From JAGPUQ01 sp947084925 (lineage in GTDB: Bacteria > Pseudomonadota > Gammaproteobacteria > Pseudomonadales > Porticoccaceae), in NCBI GenBank assembly GCA_947084925.1, contig CAMTUJ010000002.1:6226-70225 (forward strand): a stretch of 64,000 nt of DNA, given 5' to 3'. Within the stretch, counting starts at the first letter, position 1, and every line of letters begins with the position of its first letter. The translations under genes were made by a program, and so were the position numbers. The notes beneath the pieces are model-generated. The model was not told the DNA's origin, ran no database searches, and was given only the letters and a program-made list of their open reading frames with translations. Below, in pieces: positions 33,899-43,263 of the stretch.

Positions 33899-35083
33899 AT
33901 GCCGGATCTGGAGCAGTTCAGACGGGAAACCCGCGCCTGGCTCGAAACCAACTGTCCGCTCTCGCAGCGCGAGACGGTGGTCGAGTTCGAGGATCGCTGC
34001 TGGGGCGGCACCCAGTGGAAGTTCGTCAGCGACGACCAGAAACGCTGGCTCGAAGTCATGGCGGCGCGCGGCTGGACCGCGCCCGACTGGCCGGCCGAAT
34101 ACGGCGGCGGCGGGCTCAACAAGGAAGAGACCAAGATCCTCCGCGAGGAGATGAACCGCATCAACGCGCGGCTGCCGCTGTTCAGCATGGGCCTCTCCAT
34201 GATCGGCCCGGCACTGCTCAAATACGGCTCCGAGGCGCTCAAGCGCCAGCACATCCGCAACATCGTCGAAGGCCGCATCTGGTGGTGCCAGGGCTACAGC
34301 GAGCCCAACTTCGGCTCCGACCTGGCCGGACTCCAGACCCGCTGCGAGGACAGGGGCGATCACTTCATCGTCAACGGCCAGAAGGTGTGGACCTCCTACG
34401 CCGACCGCGCCGACTGGATGTTCTGCCTCGTGCGCACCGATCCCGCCGCGGTCAAACACGCCGGCATCAGCCTGGTGCTGTTCGACATGAACACCCCGGG
34501 GGTGACCACCCGGCCGATCCGGCTGATCTCCGGCAAGTCGCCGTTCTGCGAAACCTTTCTGGACGATGTCCGGGTCGAGAAAGATCAACTGGTCGGCACC
34601 CTCAACAAGGGCTGGGAGCTCGCCACCTATCTGCTCACCCATGAGCGCGAGATGATCGGCAGTATCGGGCAGGGCAACGCGGGCGCCAAAAATCTCCACG
34701 ACCATGCCGTGGAACAGATCGGCCTCGCGGGCGGCGAACTGGCCGACAGCGCGCTGCGCACCGACATCGCGCGCTGGGAGATGGACAACCGCGCCTTTGA
34801 ACTCACCGCCGAGCGCATCACCGACGAAGCCACCGCGGGGCAGGGTGTGGGCGCCGCGTCTTCGATGCTCAAGTACACCGGCACCGAGATCAACAAGCGC
34901 CGCCACGAGCTGCTGGTGAGCATTCACGGCCAGCGCGCCCTGGCCTGGGAGGGCGACGCCTACGAGCACGGCCTGATGGCCACCCAGTGGCTGCGCACCA
35001 AGGGCAACTCCATCGAGGGCGGTACCTCGGAAATCCAGCTCAACATCATCGCCAAGCGCATTCTCGGCTTGGGCAAGGAATAA
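33899..35083 (+). CDS. Acyl-CoA dehydrogenase, catalytic-type subunit
   Basis: A 394-residue FAD flavoprotein dehydrogenating acyl-CoA at the alpha-beta position. It has WWCQGYSEPNFGSDLAGLQT near 123-142 (flavin and substrate loop), DHFIVNGQKVWTSYADRADW near 150-169, and SIEGGTSEIQLNIIAKRILG near 371-390, with a Glu in the active-site EGGT segment. It starts after a GGGGGGG run. A second, divergent acyl-CoA dehydrogenase follows 11 bases on, which suggests an alpha2-beta2 heteromer like those of steroid side-chain degradation (inference). Confidence 0.9.
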   Translation: MPDLEQFRRETRAWLETNCPLSQRETVVEFEDRCWGGTQWKFVSDDQKRWLEVMAARGWTAPDWPAEYGGGGLNKEETKILREEMNRINARLPLFSMGLSMIGPALLKYGSEALKRQHIRNIVEGRIWWCQGYSEPNFGSDLAGLQTRCEDRGDHFIVNGQKVWTSYADRADWMFCLVRTDPAAVKHAGISLVLFDMNTPGVTTRPIRLISGKSPFCETFLDDVRVEKDQLVGTLNKGWELATYLLTHEREMIGSIGQGNAGAKNLHDHAVEQIGLAGGELADSALRTDIARWEMDNRAFELTAERITDEATAGQGVGAASSMLKYTGTEINKRRHELLVSIHGQRALAWEGDAYEHGLMATQWLRTKGNSIEGGTSEIQLNIIAKRILGLGKE

Positions 35084-35094
35084 GGGCGATCGCC

Positions 35095-36234
35095 ATGGCG
35101 CTGGTACTCAACGAAGAACAACGCATGCTGAAGGACGCGGCGCGGGATTTCCTGTCCGAACACGCGCCGGTGTCGCAACTGCGGCAACTGCGCGACGGTC
35201 GCGATGCGCTGGGCTACAGCCGCGCCACCTGGCAGCAGATGGTCGATCTGGGCTGGTCCGGCATTCTGGTGCCCGAAGCCCAGGGCGGACTCGATTTCGG
35301 TCATGTGGGCATGGGCCAGATCATGGAGCAGAGCGGCCGCACCCTCACCGCCTCGCCGCTGTTTGCCACCGCCGTGATGGGCGTGTCCGCCATTGTGCAA
35401 GCGGGCTCGCTCGCGCAACGCAATGCGCTGTTGCCGGCCATCGTCGCGGGCGAACTCCAGCTCGCGCCGGCCCTCGATGAGGGCCCGCATCACGCGCCCC
35501 GCCAAGTGCGTACCCGACTGGAAGCGCGCGGCGACGGCTGCGTGCTCAACGGCGAAAAACAGTTTGTCCCGGACGGCCACAGCGCCGACCAGTTGATCGT
35601 GTCGGCGCGCAGCGCCGGCGCGGATGCCGATCGCGACGGCATCAGCCTGGTGCTGGTGGAGCGCACCGCGCCCGGCGTGACGGTGGAACGGGTCGTCATG
35701 GCCGACAGCCGCAACAGCGCCATGGTCCGTTTTGACAATGTCGCGCTGCCGCGCGCGGCCCTGCTGGGCAATCCCGGCACCGCAAGCGCGGTGATCGAGC
35801 GCCTCAGCGAGATCGGCAACGCGCATCTGGCGGCCGAGTTGCTGGGGCTGTCCCTGGAAGCCTGCGAACAGACCGTGGCCTATCTCAACACGCGCAAGCA
35901 GTTCGGCGTGCTGATCGGCTCCTATCAGGGACTGCAACACCGCGCCGCGCACCTGTTCAGCGAAATCGAACTGCTCAAGTCGCTGGTCATCAAGACGCTG
36001 CAGGCGCTGGATGCCGGCAGCGCCGAGGTGGCGGTGCTGGCGAGTCTCGCCAAGGCCAAGGCCGGTGAAGTCGCGACGCTCGCCACCAACGAAGCGGTCC
36101 AGCTCCATGGCGGTGTGGGCATGACGGATGAACTGGATATCGGCTTTTTCATGAAACGGGCGCGGGTCGCGGAGCATCTGTACGGCGACCACCGCTACCA
36201 CCTGCGCCGCTTCGCCACCTTGTCCGGGTACTGA
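35095..36234 (+). CDS. Acyl-CoA dehydrogenase, non-canonical partner subunit
   Basis: A 379-residue acyl-CoA dehydrogenase-family protein opening MALVLNEEQRMLKDAARDFL. The middle has LNTRKQFGVLIGSYQGLQHR near 262-281 and the flavin-binding AVQLHGGVGMTDELDIGFFM near 335-354. In place of the usual EGGTSEIQ end it finishes HLYGDHRYHLRRFATLSGY, so the C-terminal catalytic Glu segment is missing. This fits the flavin-poor or structural half of a heteromeric acyl-CoA dehydrogenase, paired with the gene just upstream. Confidence 0.88.
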   Translation: MALVLNEEQRMLKDAARDFLSEHAPVSQLRQLRDGRDALGYSRATWQQMVDLGWSGILVPEAQGGLDFGHVGMGQIMEQSGRTLTASPLFATAVMGVSAIVQAGSLAQRNALLPAIVAGELQLAPALDEGPHHAPRQVRTRLEARGDGCVLNGEKQFVPDGHSADQLIVSARSAGADADRDGISLVLVERTAPGVTVERVVMADSRNSAMVRFDNVALPRAALLGNPGTASAVIERLSEIGNAHLAAELLGLSLEACEQTVAYLNTRKQFGVLIGSYQGLQHRAAHLFSEIELLKSLVIKTLQALDAGSAEVAVLASLAKAKAGEVATLATNEAVQLHGGVGMTDELDIGFFMKRARVAEHLYGDHRYHLRRFATLSGY

Positions 36235-36285
36235 CCCGCGCCATTCACGCTCCGCTCGCAGCCACCACACCTTGAGGAAAACCGC

Positions 36286-36750
36286 ATGACCATCCGTATC
36301 GACACCGCGAATCTTGCCGCCTGCATCGGCCAGGATGCCGGCACTTCCGAGTGGTTCACCATCGATCAGCAGCGCGTCAACGATTTCGCCGATGTCACCC
36401 TGGACCACCAGTTCATCCATGTGGACCCGGTAAGGGCGGCCCAGGGGCCGTTCGGCACCACCATCGCCCACGGCTTTCTCACCCTGTCAATGCTGGCGTA
36501 TTTTCTCCAGAACGGCATCGGCGTCGATGTCCCGAACCGCACCATGGGCGTCAACTACGGTTTCGACAAAGTGCGCTTCCTGCAGCCCGTCAAGGTCGGC
36601 AGCCGGATTCGCGCCAAGGCCGTGGTGCTGGAAGCGGCGGAAAAAAATCCGGGGCAGTTCCTGTTCAAACTGGACATCACGGTGGAAATCGAGGGCCAGG
36701 ACAAGCCCGCCATCAAGGCCGAGTGGCTCAGCATGATCTTCACCCGCTGA
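36286..36750 (+). CDS. MaoC-family (R)-enoyl-CoA hydratase
   Basis: A 154-residue hot-dog protein. The hydratase motif is NDFADVTLDHQFIHVDPVRA near 29-48, with Asp and His in the family spacing, and TTIAHGFLTLSMLAYFL follows near 62. RFLQPVKVGSRIRAKAVVLE near 99-118 is the typical C-terminal strand. It would hydrate the trans-enoyl-CoA made by the upstream dehydrogenases. The start has TGAGGA upstream. It is part of a five-gene beta-oxidation operon. Confidence 0.9.
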   Translation: MTIRIDTANLAACIGQDAGTSEWFTIDQQRVNDFADVTLDHQFIHVDPVRAAQGPFGTTIAHGFLTLSMLAYFLQNGIGVDVPNRTMGVNYGFDKVRFLQPVKVGSRIRAKAVVLEAAEKNPGQFLFKLDITVEIEGQDKPAIKAEWLSMIFTR

Positions 36751-36787
36751 GCGCGGTCACCCAATCCGACTGACGGAGACAACGACA

Positions 36788-37708
36788 ATGACGATACGAT
36801 TCGATGGCCGGGTGGCGATTGTCACCGGCGCCGGCAACGGTCTCGGCCGCTCGCACGCGCTGGCGCTCGCCGCGCGCGGCGCCAAGGTGGTGGTGAACGA
36901 TCTCGGCGGCGCCCGCGACGGCACCGGCAGTTCCAGCGCGGCGGCGCAGGAAGTGGTCAAGCAGATCAAGGCCAAGGGCGGCGAAGCCATTGCCAATGGC
37001 GCCAATGTCGCCGATTTCGAGCAGGTGCAGGCCATGGTCAAGGACGCGATGACGGCCTGGGGCCGCGTCGACATCCTCATCAACAACGCCGGCATCCTGC
37101 GCGACAAGTCGTTTTCCAAAATGGACATGGCCGATTTCAAACTGGTGATGGACGTGCACCTGATGGGCGCGGCCTATTGCTGCAAGGCCGTGTGGGAAAT
37201 CATGAAGGAGCAGACCTACGGCCGCATCGTGATGACCTCGTCTTCGAGCGGGCTGAACGGCAACTTCGGCCAGTCCAACTACAGCGCCGCCAAGCTCGCC
37301 GTCGTCGGCCTGATGAACAGCCTGGCCCAGGAAGGCGAAAAATATAATGTGCGGGTCAATTCGCTCGCGCCCGCCGCGCTGACGCGCATGACCGAAGACA
37401 TCATTCCCGATCCTCGCGCGGCGGCCGTGATGCAGCCCGAACCGGTGAGCGCCGGGGTGCTCGCGCTGTGCGCCGAGGATGCGCCCAACAAGTTCATCCT
37501 GTGCGCGGGTGCCGGCGGCTACGCCAGCGCCCATCTGTATGAAACCCGGGGTATTTACCTGCCGGTTGAGCAGCAGACACCGGAAGCCGTGGTGGAAAAC
37601 TGGGCGCGACTCGACGATCCCAAGGGCGAGGAGCGGCTTTCCGGCGCCCTCAAGCAGACCGAGAAGTTCATCGGCTATGCGCTTGCCGCGCAGACATCCA
37701 AACCCTGA
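36788..37708 (+). CDS. SDR-family 3-hydroxyacyl-CoA dehydrogenase (multifunctional enzyme type-2-like)
   Basis: A 306-residue short-chain dehydrogenase. It has the NAD site VAIVTGAGNGLGRSHALAL near 11-29, ILINNAGILRDKSFSKMDM near 97-115, the serine region MTSSSSGLNGNFGQSNYSAA near 149-168 with YSAAK catalytic Tyr and Lys, and a C-terminal tail. TGAGNGLGRSHAL is the pattern of peroxisomal-type D-3-hydroxyacyl-CoA dehydrogenases. It would follow the MaoC hydratase in (R)-specific beta-oxidation. Confidence 0.9.
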   Translation: MTIRFDGRVAIVTGAGNGLGRSHALALAARGAKVVVNDLGGARDGTGSSSAAAQEVVKQIKAKGGEAIANGANVADFEQVQAMVKDAMTAWGRVDILINNAGILRDKSFSKMDMADFKLVMDVHLMGAAYCCKAVWEIMKEQTYGRIVMTSSSSGLNGNFGQSNYSAAKLAVVGLMNSLAQEGEKYNVRVNSLAPAALTRMTEDIIPDPRAAAVMQPEPVSAGVLALCAEDAPNKFILCAGAGGYASAHLYETRGIYLPVEQQTPEAVVENWARLDDPKGEERLSGALKQTEKFIGYALAAQTSKP

Positions 37709-37735
37709 ACCCGGGCCTCCCGGAGGAGCACTGAC

Positions 37736-38917
37736 ATGAGAGAAGCCGTAATCGTTTCATCCGCCCGCACCCCCATCGGCAAAGCCTATCGGGGTCTGTT
37801 CAACGACACCAACGGCCCGAGCCTGGGCGCGATTGCCATCCGCGCCGCGGTGGAGCGCGCCAAGGTCGATCCCGCCGAGATCGACGACGTGATCATGGGC
37901 TCCGCGCTCAGTCAGGGCACCACGGGCTACAACATAGGCCGCTGTGCCGCCCTTGCCGCCGGCCTCCCGGTCACCGTGAGCGGCATGAGCATGGACCGCC
38001 AGTGTTCCTCCGGTCTCATGGCCATCGCCACCGCCGCCAAGCAGATCCTGCACGACGGCATGACGGTCGCGGTGGGCGCCGGCATGGAGTCCATCAGCCT
38101 GGTGCAGAACGAGCACCAGAATCGCTACCGCGCCCAGGATCCGAACCTGATCGCGCTGCACAAACACATCTACATGCCCATGCTGGAAACGGCGGAAGTG
38201 GTCGCCAAGCGCTACAACATCAGCCGCGAGCGCCAGGACGAGTACGGCCTGCAATCGCAGCAGCGCACCGCCGCCGCGCAGCGCGCCGGCCTCTTCGCCG
38301 ACGAGATCGTCCCGGTCACCGCCAACGTGCGGCTGGTGGACAAGGCGACCGGCAAGGAAGCCATCGACATCCGCACCCTCAGCAACGACGAGGGCAACCG
38401 CGCCGACACCACGGCGGCGGGACTGGCCGCGCTCAGGCCCGTGTTCGAGGGCGGCGTGATCACCGCCGGCAACTCCAGCCAGTTGTCCGATGGCGCCGCC
38501 GCCTGCGTGCTGATGGAACGCAAGACCGCCGAACAGCGCGGACTGCAACCGCTCGGCCTCTACCGCGGCATCGCGGTGGCCGGCTGCGAACCCGATGAAA
38601 TGGGTATCGGCCCGGTGTTCGCGATTCCCAAACTGCTCAAGCAGCACGGTCTCAAAATCGACGACATCGGTGTGTGGGAGCTCAACGAAGCCTTTGCCGT
38701 GCAGGTGATCTACTGCCGCGACAAACTCGGCATTCCCGACGAGCGCCTCAACATCAACGGCGGTGCCATCTCCATCGGCCATCCCTACGGCATGAGCGGT
38801 GCCCGCATGGTCGGCCACGCATTGCGCGAAGGCAAACGCCGCGGCGAGAAATACGTCGTCATCACCATGTGTGTGGGCGGCGGCATGGGCGCGGCGGGGT
38901 TGTTCGAAGTGCTCTGA
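37736..38917 (+). CDS. Acetyl-CoA acyltransferase (thiolase)
   Basis: A 393-residue thiolase cleaving a 3-ketoacyl-CoA. The nucleophile is in SGMSMDRQCSSGLMAIATAA (Cys near 90), with the acid/base residues in LNEAFAVQVIYCRD near 319, INGGAISIGHPYGMSGARMV near 340-359 (His) and MCVGGGMGAAGLFEV near 379 (Cys). The start follows CGGAGGAGCACTGAC. It ends the beta-oxidation operon and is followed by a good terminator. Confidence 0.93.
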   Translation: MREAVIVSSARTPIGKAYRGLFNDTNGPSLGAIAIRAAVERAKVDPAEIDDVIMGSALSQGTTGYNIGRCAALAAGLPVTVSGMSMDRQCSSGLMAIATAAKQILHDGMTVAVGAGMESISLVQNEHQNRYRAQDPNLIALHKHIYMPMLETAEVVAKRYNISRERQDEYGLQSQQRTAAAQRAGLFADEIVPVTANVRLVDKATGKEAIDIRTLSNDEGNRADTTAAGLAALRPVFEGGVITAGNSSQLSDGAAACVLMERKTAEQRGLQPLGLYRGIAVAGCEPDEMGIGPVFAIPKLLKQHGLKIDDIGVWELNEAFAVQVIYCRDKLGIPDERLNINGGAISIGHPYGMSGARMVGHALREGKRRGEKYVVITMCVGGGMGAAGLFEVL

Positions 38918-38954
38918 CGGGATTTGCCGCGACCGCGCAATGGCGGTGTGTGAT

Positions 38955-38982
38955 GGGGGGTGCCTGGGCATCCCCTTTTTTT
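38955..38982 (+). terminator. Rho-independent terminator after thiolase
   Basis: GGGGTGCC pairs with GGCATCCCC (one bulge) and is followed by seven T. It closes the operon 33899-38917. Confidence 0.85.
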
Positions 38983-39214
38983 CGGGTCTTTCCCGATCAT
39001 GGTGGGTACTTTGGCCTGATCGCCGATGAGAGATATACAGCCGCACAGACAGATAGTGGGCATCGTCAAGCCATGGAAGGTGACCGGAGCGGAGGTCGCG
39101 CTGGCTGACGATGAAATGGCAGTGACCGTGGCGCACGGCAGCAGGCTTCACGGCGCTGAGGAAAGCGTCGGCGGTCGGTTACCATGGCCGCAACCCCGGA
39201 TTCGCGAGATCCCA

Positions 39215-40138
39215 GTGCCGACGTCGCACCACCATCACGGCCCGGTCCTCAACCATCACCGGCATTCGGCCGACCGCGACGCGGCCAGGGCGATCGGCTT
39301 TGCGTTCTGGCTCAATTTCAGTTTTGCGATCATCGAATTCATCGGCGGCCACTGGGCCGGCAGTACCGCGATCATGGCCAACGCCGTGCATGATTTCGGC
39401 GACAGCCTGGCGATCGGTTTCGGCTGGGGCATGAGCCACCTCGCCGGGCGGCGCGCCAGCGAGACGTTCAGTTACGGCTTCGGGCGTCTGTCGTTGTTTG
39501 GCGCCCTGGTCAATGGACTCATTCTGGTGGTGGGTTCGGCCTGGGTGTTGTGGCAGGCGGTGCCGCGCCTCGGCGCGCCGGTGATGCCCCACGCGCCGGG
39601 CATGGTGGCGCTGGCAGTACTGGGCGTGACGGTCAACGGCATCGCCGCCTGGCGGCTGGCGGGCGGCACGACACTCAACGAACGCATGCTGAACTGGCAC
39701 TTGCTGGAGGACGTGCTCGGCTGGGCGGTGGTGCTGGTGGCGGGGGCGGCGCTGCTGGTGGTCGACTGGCCGATTCTGGACCCGCTGCTGTCGATCGCGT
39801 TGACGGGACTGATCCTCTTCAATGTGGCGCGCAATCTGGCCAAGACCGGGCGGCTGTTCTTTCAGGCCAGTCCGGATACCGTCCTGGTGCGGGAGGTAAC
39901 GGCGAAACTCCGGGCCGTGGAGCATGTGGTGGATCTGCACCATCTGCACCTGTGGTCGCTGGACGGCGAGCGCCATGTGCTGACGGTGCATCTGGATATC
40001 GACGAACCCATCACCAACGCGGTGCAGCAGCGCATCAAGGAAGCGGTAGCAGCCGCCTTGGTGCCTTATCGCTTTGCCCACACCACCATCGAGATCGAGC
40101 AGGCCGAGGAACTCTGCCGGGATACGCAGGCATTTTAG
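39215..40138 (+). CDS. Cation diffusion facilitator (CDF) metal exporter
   Basis: Inner-membrane proton-coupled exporter of zinc or a similar divalent metal. The GTG start gives a His-rich N-terminus (VPTSHHHHGPVLNHHRHSADR), then six membrane segments. The binding sites are visible as MANAVHDFGDSLAIGFGWG near 50-68 (His-Asp, Asp) and NWHLLEDVLGWAVV near 161 (His-x3-Asp). A C-terminal cytosolic dimerisation domain has VVDLHHLHLWSLDGERHVLT near 240-259. It is about 310 residues, typical of CzcD-type proteins. The start is uncertain; other in-frame codons lie upstream. It converges on the zinc-uptake operon. Confidence 0.85.
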   Translation: MPTSHHHHGPVLNHHRHSADRDAARAIGFAFWLNFSFAIIEFIGGHWAGSTAIMANAVHDFGDSLAIGFGWGMSHLAGRRASETFSYGFGRLSLFGALVNGLILVVGSAWVLWQAVPRLGAPVMPHAPGMVALAVLGVTVNGIAAWRLAGGTTLNERMLNWHLLEDVLGWAVVLVAGAALLVVDWPILDPLLSIALTGLILFNVARNLAKTGRLFFQASPDTVLVREVTAKLRAVEHVVDLHHLHLWSLDGERHVLTVHLDIDEPITNAVQQRIKEAVAAALVPYRFAHTTIEIEQAEELCRDTQAF

Positions 40139-40165
40139 CCAGACACCGCAATTCCGGTGGCCCGT

Positions 40166-40915
40166 TCAACGGTGCTCGATTGTCGGTGCGGCTTTCCCGC
40201 CCAGGGTGGCCACGGCCACCAGTGCCAGCACGATGGCCGCGCCCGCCGGCAGATCGAACAGACCGGATGCCAGCAGCCCAAGTACATATCCCGCGCTGCC
40301 GACAGCGCCGGCCCGCACCAGTCGGCCGCCCGCCGCCAGTGCCGGCACGATCAGACTCGCGAACACCAGATACACCCCCACCACCTGCACCGAGGCGGTG
40401 ATGGTGAGCGCGAACAGCAGGTAAAAGCCCAGTGGCGAGACTTTCAGGTTCAGACCGAACCAGCCCACCAGCACGCCGGCCGTGACCAGTGCCAGCGGCA
40501 ACAGGCCAGCCCAGGTGGTCCACAGAATCTGCCCCACGAGCAGCTCCTGCAGATGCTCGCTGGCGTGCGGGTCGTGGCTCATCAGCACGATGGCGGCGCA
40601 GGCCGCCGCCACGAAGCTGACGCCGATGACCGCCTCCAGGTGGGCCGGGTTTTTCTTTTCCATCCAGCGCAGGCACAGCGCCCCGGCCAGCGCGGCAATC
40701 ACCGCGCTGACCTGGGTGCGCCAGCCGTTGACCTCGAAACCGAGCGTGCTGGCGATCACGATGCCGAGCCCGGCGATCTGGGCGATGGCCAGATCGATGA
40801 AGATGATTCCCCGGCGCAGCACCTCCATGCCCAGCGGCACATGGCTGGCCAGCACCAGCAGGCCGGCCGCCAGGGCCGGCAGCAGGATGCTGGGTTCAAT
40901 GCCGCCCAAGGTCAC
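40166..40915 (-). CDS. Zinc/manganese ABC transporter permease, ZnuB-like
   Basis: A 249-residue inner-membrane permease of the ABC-3 (ZnuB/TroC) family with seven or eight hydrophobic segments. Family marks are RRGIIFIDLAIAQIAGLGIV near 36-55, the long loop region LLVGQILWTTWAGLLPLAL and VGVYLVFASLIVPALAAGG near 183-201. The GTG start is in a GTGA overlap with the znuA stop, so coupling is strong. The usual ATPase subunit (ZnuC) is not encoded in this operon or anywhere in the window. Confidence 0.86.
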   Translation of the reverse strand: MTLGGIEPSILLPALAAGLLVLASHVPLGMEVLRRGIIFIDLAIAQIAGLGIVIASTLGFEVNGWRTQVSAVIAALAGALCLRWMEKKNPAHLEAVIGVSFVAAACAAIVLMSHDPHASEHLQELLVGQILWTTWAGLLPLALVTAGVLVGWFGLNLKVSPLGFYLLFALTITASVQVVGVYLVFASLIVPALAAGGRLVRAGAVGSAGYVLGLLASGLFDLPAGAAIVLALVAVATLGGKAAPTIEHR

Positions 40916-41814
40916 GGCGCGGCCGGTTTGAGCCGGTTCAGGGTGTCGTCGAACAGGCCGAACAGATCCCCCGCGCCGGCCGAGCCGCCCACCGTGTAGG
41001 GCAGTTCCACCGCCGGAATGTTGGCCCGGCTGGCCAGCCATTCGGACGCCTTGGGCGATTCATAGGCGGCGCGCAGCACCATCCGCGCCGGCGTGGCCCT
41101 GAGGGTCTCCAGCAGTTCCGCGAGGTGGCTGGCGGTCGGCTCCATGCCGGGCTTCGGTTCGAGCTCCCCCACCACCTGCAAACCCAGCCAGTCGGCGAGG
41201 TAACCCAGGTTCTTGTGATGGGCCACCACCGGGACGCCCCGGAGCCCGGTGGCCTGCTGCTCCCAGCGCGCGATGGCCGCCGACCAGCGGCTCTGGAAAT
41301 CCGCATTGCGTTCGGCGTAGCGCGCGGCGTTGGCGGGGTCCAGTTCGCCAAGACGTTTGGTCAACCCGTCGGCCACCCGCGCGATGTTGCGCGGGTCGAG
41401 GTGCAGGTGCGGGTTGCCGGCGGCGTGGATGTCGCCCATGGCGCGGTCGAGCGCCGCCGGGCGGTCGATGAGGCGCACGAAACGGGCGGCTTCGAAATAG
41501 CCCGGCCGGCCGGGCTGGATGTTGCCGTTGCCGGCCTCGCGGTGCAGCAGCGGCAGCCAGCCGCTTTCCAGCTCGGCGCCGGTGCAGACCAGCAGATCGG
41601 CGCGGCGGGCCTTGGCCAGCAACGAGGGCCGCGCCTGGATCCGATGCGGATCCTGCAGGGCGGTGGTGGCGGCAGAGACCTCGGCCAGGTCGCCGGCCAG
41701 CTCCTGGGTCAACGCCATCCACTCCGGTTCACAGGCGAGCACATCGAGCGCCGCCCGGGCGGCGGGCGCCGCCAGAACCGACGCGGCCAGAATGAAAGCA
41801 ATCAAGGATTTCAT
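40912..41814 (-). CDS. Metal ABC transporter substrate-binding protein, ZnuA-like
   Basis: A 300-residue periplasmic cluster A-I binding protein. A signal peptide (about residues 1-21, cleavage after APAARA) is followed by LDVLACEPEWMALTQELAGD, the typical lobe start. Candidate metal ligands are His in QDPHRIQARPS near 55, NPHLHLDPRN near 133 and VPVVAHHKNLGYLADW near 194. The charged His-rich loop seen in many ZnuA proteins is absent. It lies 12 bases after the porin-like gene and overlaps znuB. Confidence 0.86.
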   Translation of the reverse strand: MKSLIAFILAASVLAAPAARAALDVLACEPEWMALTQELAGDLAEVSAATTALQDPHRIQARPSLLAKARRADLLVCTGAELESGWLPLLHREAGNGNIQPGRPGYFEAARFVRLIDRPAALDRAMGDIHAAGNPHLHLDPRNIARVADGLTKRLGELDPANAARYAERNADFQSRWSAAIARWEQQATGLRGVPVVAHHKNLGYLADWLGLQVVGELEPKPGMEPTASHLAELLETLRATPARMVLRAAYESPKASEWLASRANIPAVELPYTVGGSAGAGDLFGLFDDTLNRLKPAAP

Positions 41815-41826
41815 GGGGTGATTCCT

Positions 41827-43197
41827 TCAGAATTTGTGGGCGGCGTGGGGGCCGATGCTCAGGATGTATTGCAGGATGATCTGGTTGTCCGGGTCATCCT
41901 GAAACGATTTATCCCGCGCGAACTGCAAGCGGAAACGGGAGAATTCCGACGGCGAGTAATCGGTCATCAGGCTCCAGCGGCTGGGATCAAAATCGGTGAC
42001 ATCGAAAAACGCCTGGTTGGCGCCCAAGTCCACCGAACCCGAATTCAGCCGGTCGTAACGGGTTCCGATGCGCCAGCGCGGCATGAACTGGTACACCGCC
42101 TGCGCGTAGCCGCCCGACTGGGCGCTGGCGTAGCGGTCCAGCAGGCCGGTGCAGGCACCGCCCGCCGCCGTGCCGTCCTCGCACAGCAGGTCGCCATCCT
42201 CCTCGCGGTCGAAATACTCCGCCGCGAAGATAAAATTGCGCTGGCGCGGGTTGCCGTTTGGCGACCATTTCCAGACGAAGTCGGCGAGCCAGGTCTTCGA
42301 GGCGCCGGAGAAATTCGTCAGCGCCTCGAAGTCGTTGCGGTCGTCGAGGAAGGCCTCGCGCTCGCGGGGTGATGCGCGCAGGTAGGAGGCCCCGGCGCGC
42401 CAGGCGTGCGAAACGCCGACATCACCGCCGACATGGGCAAAGGCGGCCCAGGCAGCGGCGCCGTTCTTGTCCGCGCCGCCATCGGAGCCAGGGAAGAACT
42501 GCCCCTTGGCGACTTCCGCGCCCAACTCCAGGAACAGCTCGGTCGGCGCCAGCCAGCGCAGTTGCAGGCCGTCCTGCTTCAGGCCCCCGCCGAACAGCGC
42601 CGAGTACATCAGGTTGTTGTCGGCGAAATCCCAGAAGTGCGGGTGTTTTTCGTTCTGGTAGCCGATGCCCGACAGGAACCGGCCGCCCTTCACCGTGAAC
42701 CCCTGGCCCAGGCGCAGGGTCTGAAACCAGGCTTCTTCGACCTCGACCTCCTCGTCGGCCACGGCCAGAATGAGCAGGCCGCGCGAGTAGGGATCGATGT
42801 TGGAGGCAAGCACCAGCTCGGTTTCGTTGAGCGTGAAGCCGCGCCCCTCGTCGGCGTGTCCGCCGGCCGGTATGAAACCGGTAATCGGCCGCTCGCCGCC
42901 GGCGCGGTCGAGGTAGGCGCCTTGCAGGATCAGCGACAGCTCGGGGTTGAAGGCGTTGGCCGCGGCGGGCGCCGGACCGGTGTTGGCGGCGGCTTCCTGC
43001 TGCGCATGGTCGGCCTTGATTTCGGCCGTCTCCAGGCGATTCTCAAGGGCTTTCAGGCGTGCCGCGTAGTCGGCTTGGAGTACTTTGAATTTCTGATCGA
43101 ATTCGGCCCGCAGGGCGTCGATGTCGGTGTCGGCGCGAGACGCCGCGGACCAGGGCAGGACAGCGGCGATTGCCACCGCAACGATGGTTTTTTTCAT
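41827..43197 (-). CDS. Porin-like outer-membrane protein of the zinc operon
   Basis: A 456-residue predicted outer-membrane beta-barrel. It has a signal peptide (MKKTIVAVAIAAVLPWSAAS, cleavage near SRA), a coiled coil about 22-70 (DIDALRAEFDQKFKVLQADY), then many short strands and a C-terminal Phe (GPHAAHKF), which is the outer-membrane insertion signal. Similar coiled-coil barrels are often found next to zinc ABC genes. Its job is probably diffusion or receptor-type uptake of metal across the outer membrane (inference from context). It lies 12 bases before znuA. Confidence 0.78.
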   Translation of the reverse strand: MKKTIVAVAIAAVLPWSAASRADTDIDALRAEFDQKFKVLQADYAARLKALENRLETAEIKADHAQQEAAANTGPAPAAANAFNPELSLILQGAYLDRAGGERPITGFIPAGGHADEGRGFTLNETELVLASNIDPYSRGLLILAVADEEVEVEEAWFQTLRLGQGFTVKGGRFLSGIGYQNEKHPHFWDFADNNLMYSALFGGGLKQDGLQLRWLAPTELFLELGAEVAKGQFFPGSDGGADKNGAAAWAAFAHVGGDVGVSHAWRAGASYLRASPREREAFLDDRNDFEALTNFSGASKTWLADFVWKWSPNGNPRQRNFIFAAEYFDREEDGDLLCEDGTAAGGACTGLLDRYASAQSGGYAQAVYQFMPRWRIGTRYDRLNSGSVDLGANQAFFDVTDFDPSRWSLMTDYSPSEFSRFRLQFARDKSFQDDPDNQIILQYILSIGPHAAHKF

Positions 43198-43222
43198 GGG
43201 ATGCTCCCGTAACGACCAAGCG

Positions 43223-43240
43223 CCCGGCACTTGGGTGCCG
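43223..43240 (-). terminator. Hairpin between the secreted peptide gene and the porin-like gene
   Basis: CCGGCAC and GTGCCGG form a 7-bp stem with a TTGG loop in the 66-base gap. It may attenuate or stabilise the operon message. Confidence 0.4.
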
Positions 43241-43263
43241 GATCGCAGTAATGATGGGAAAAC

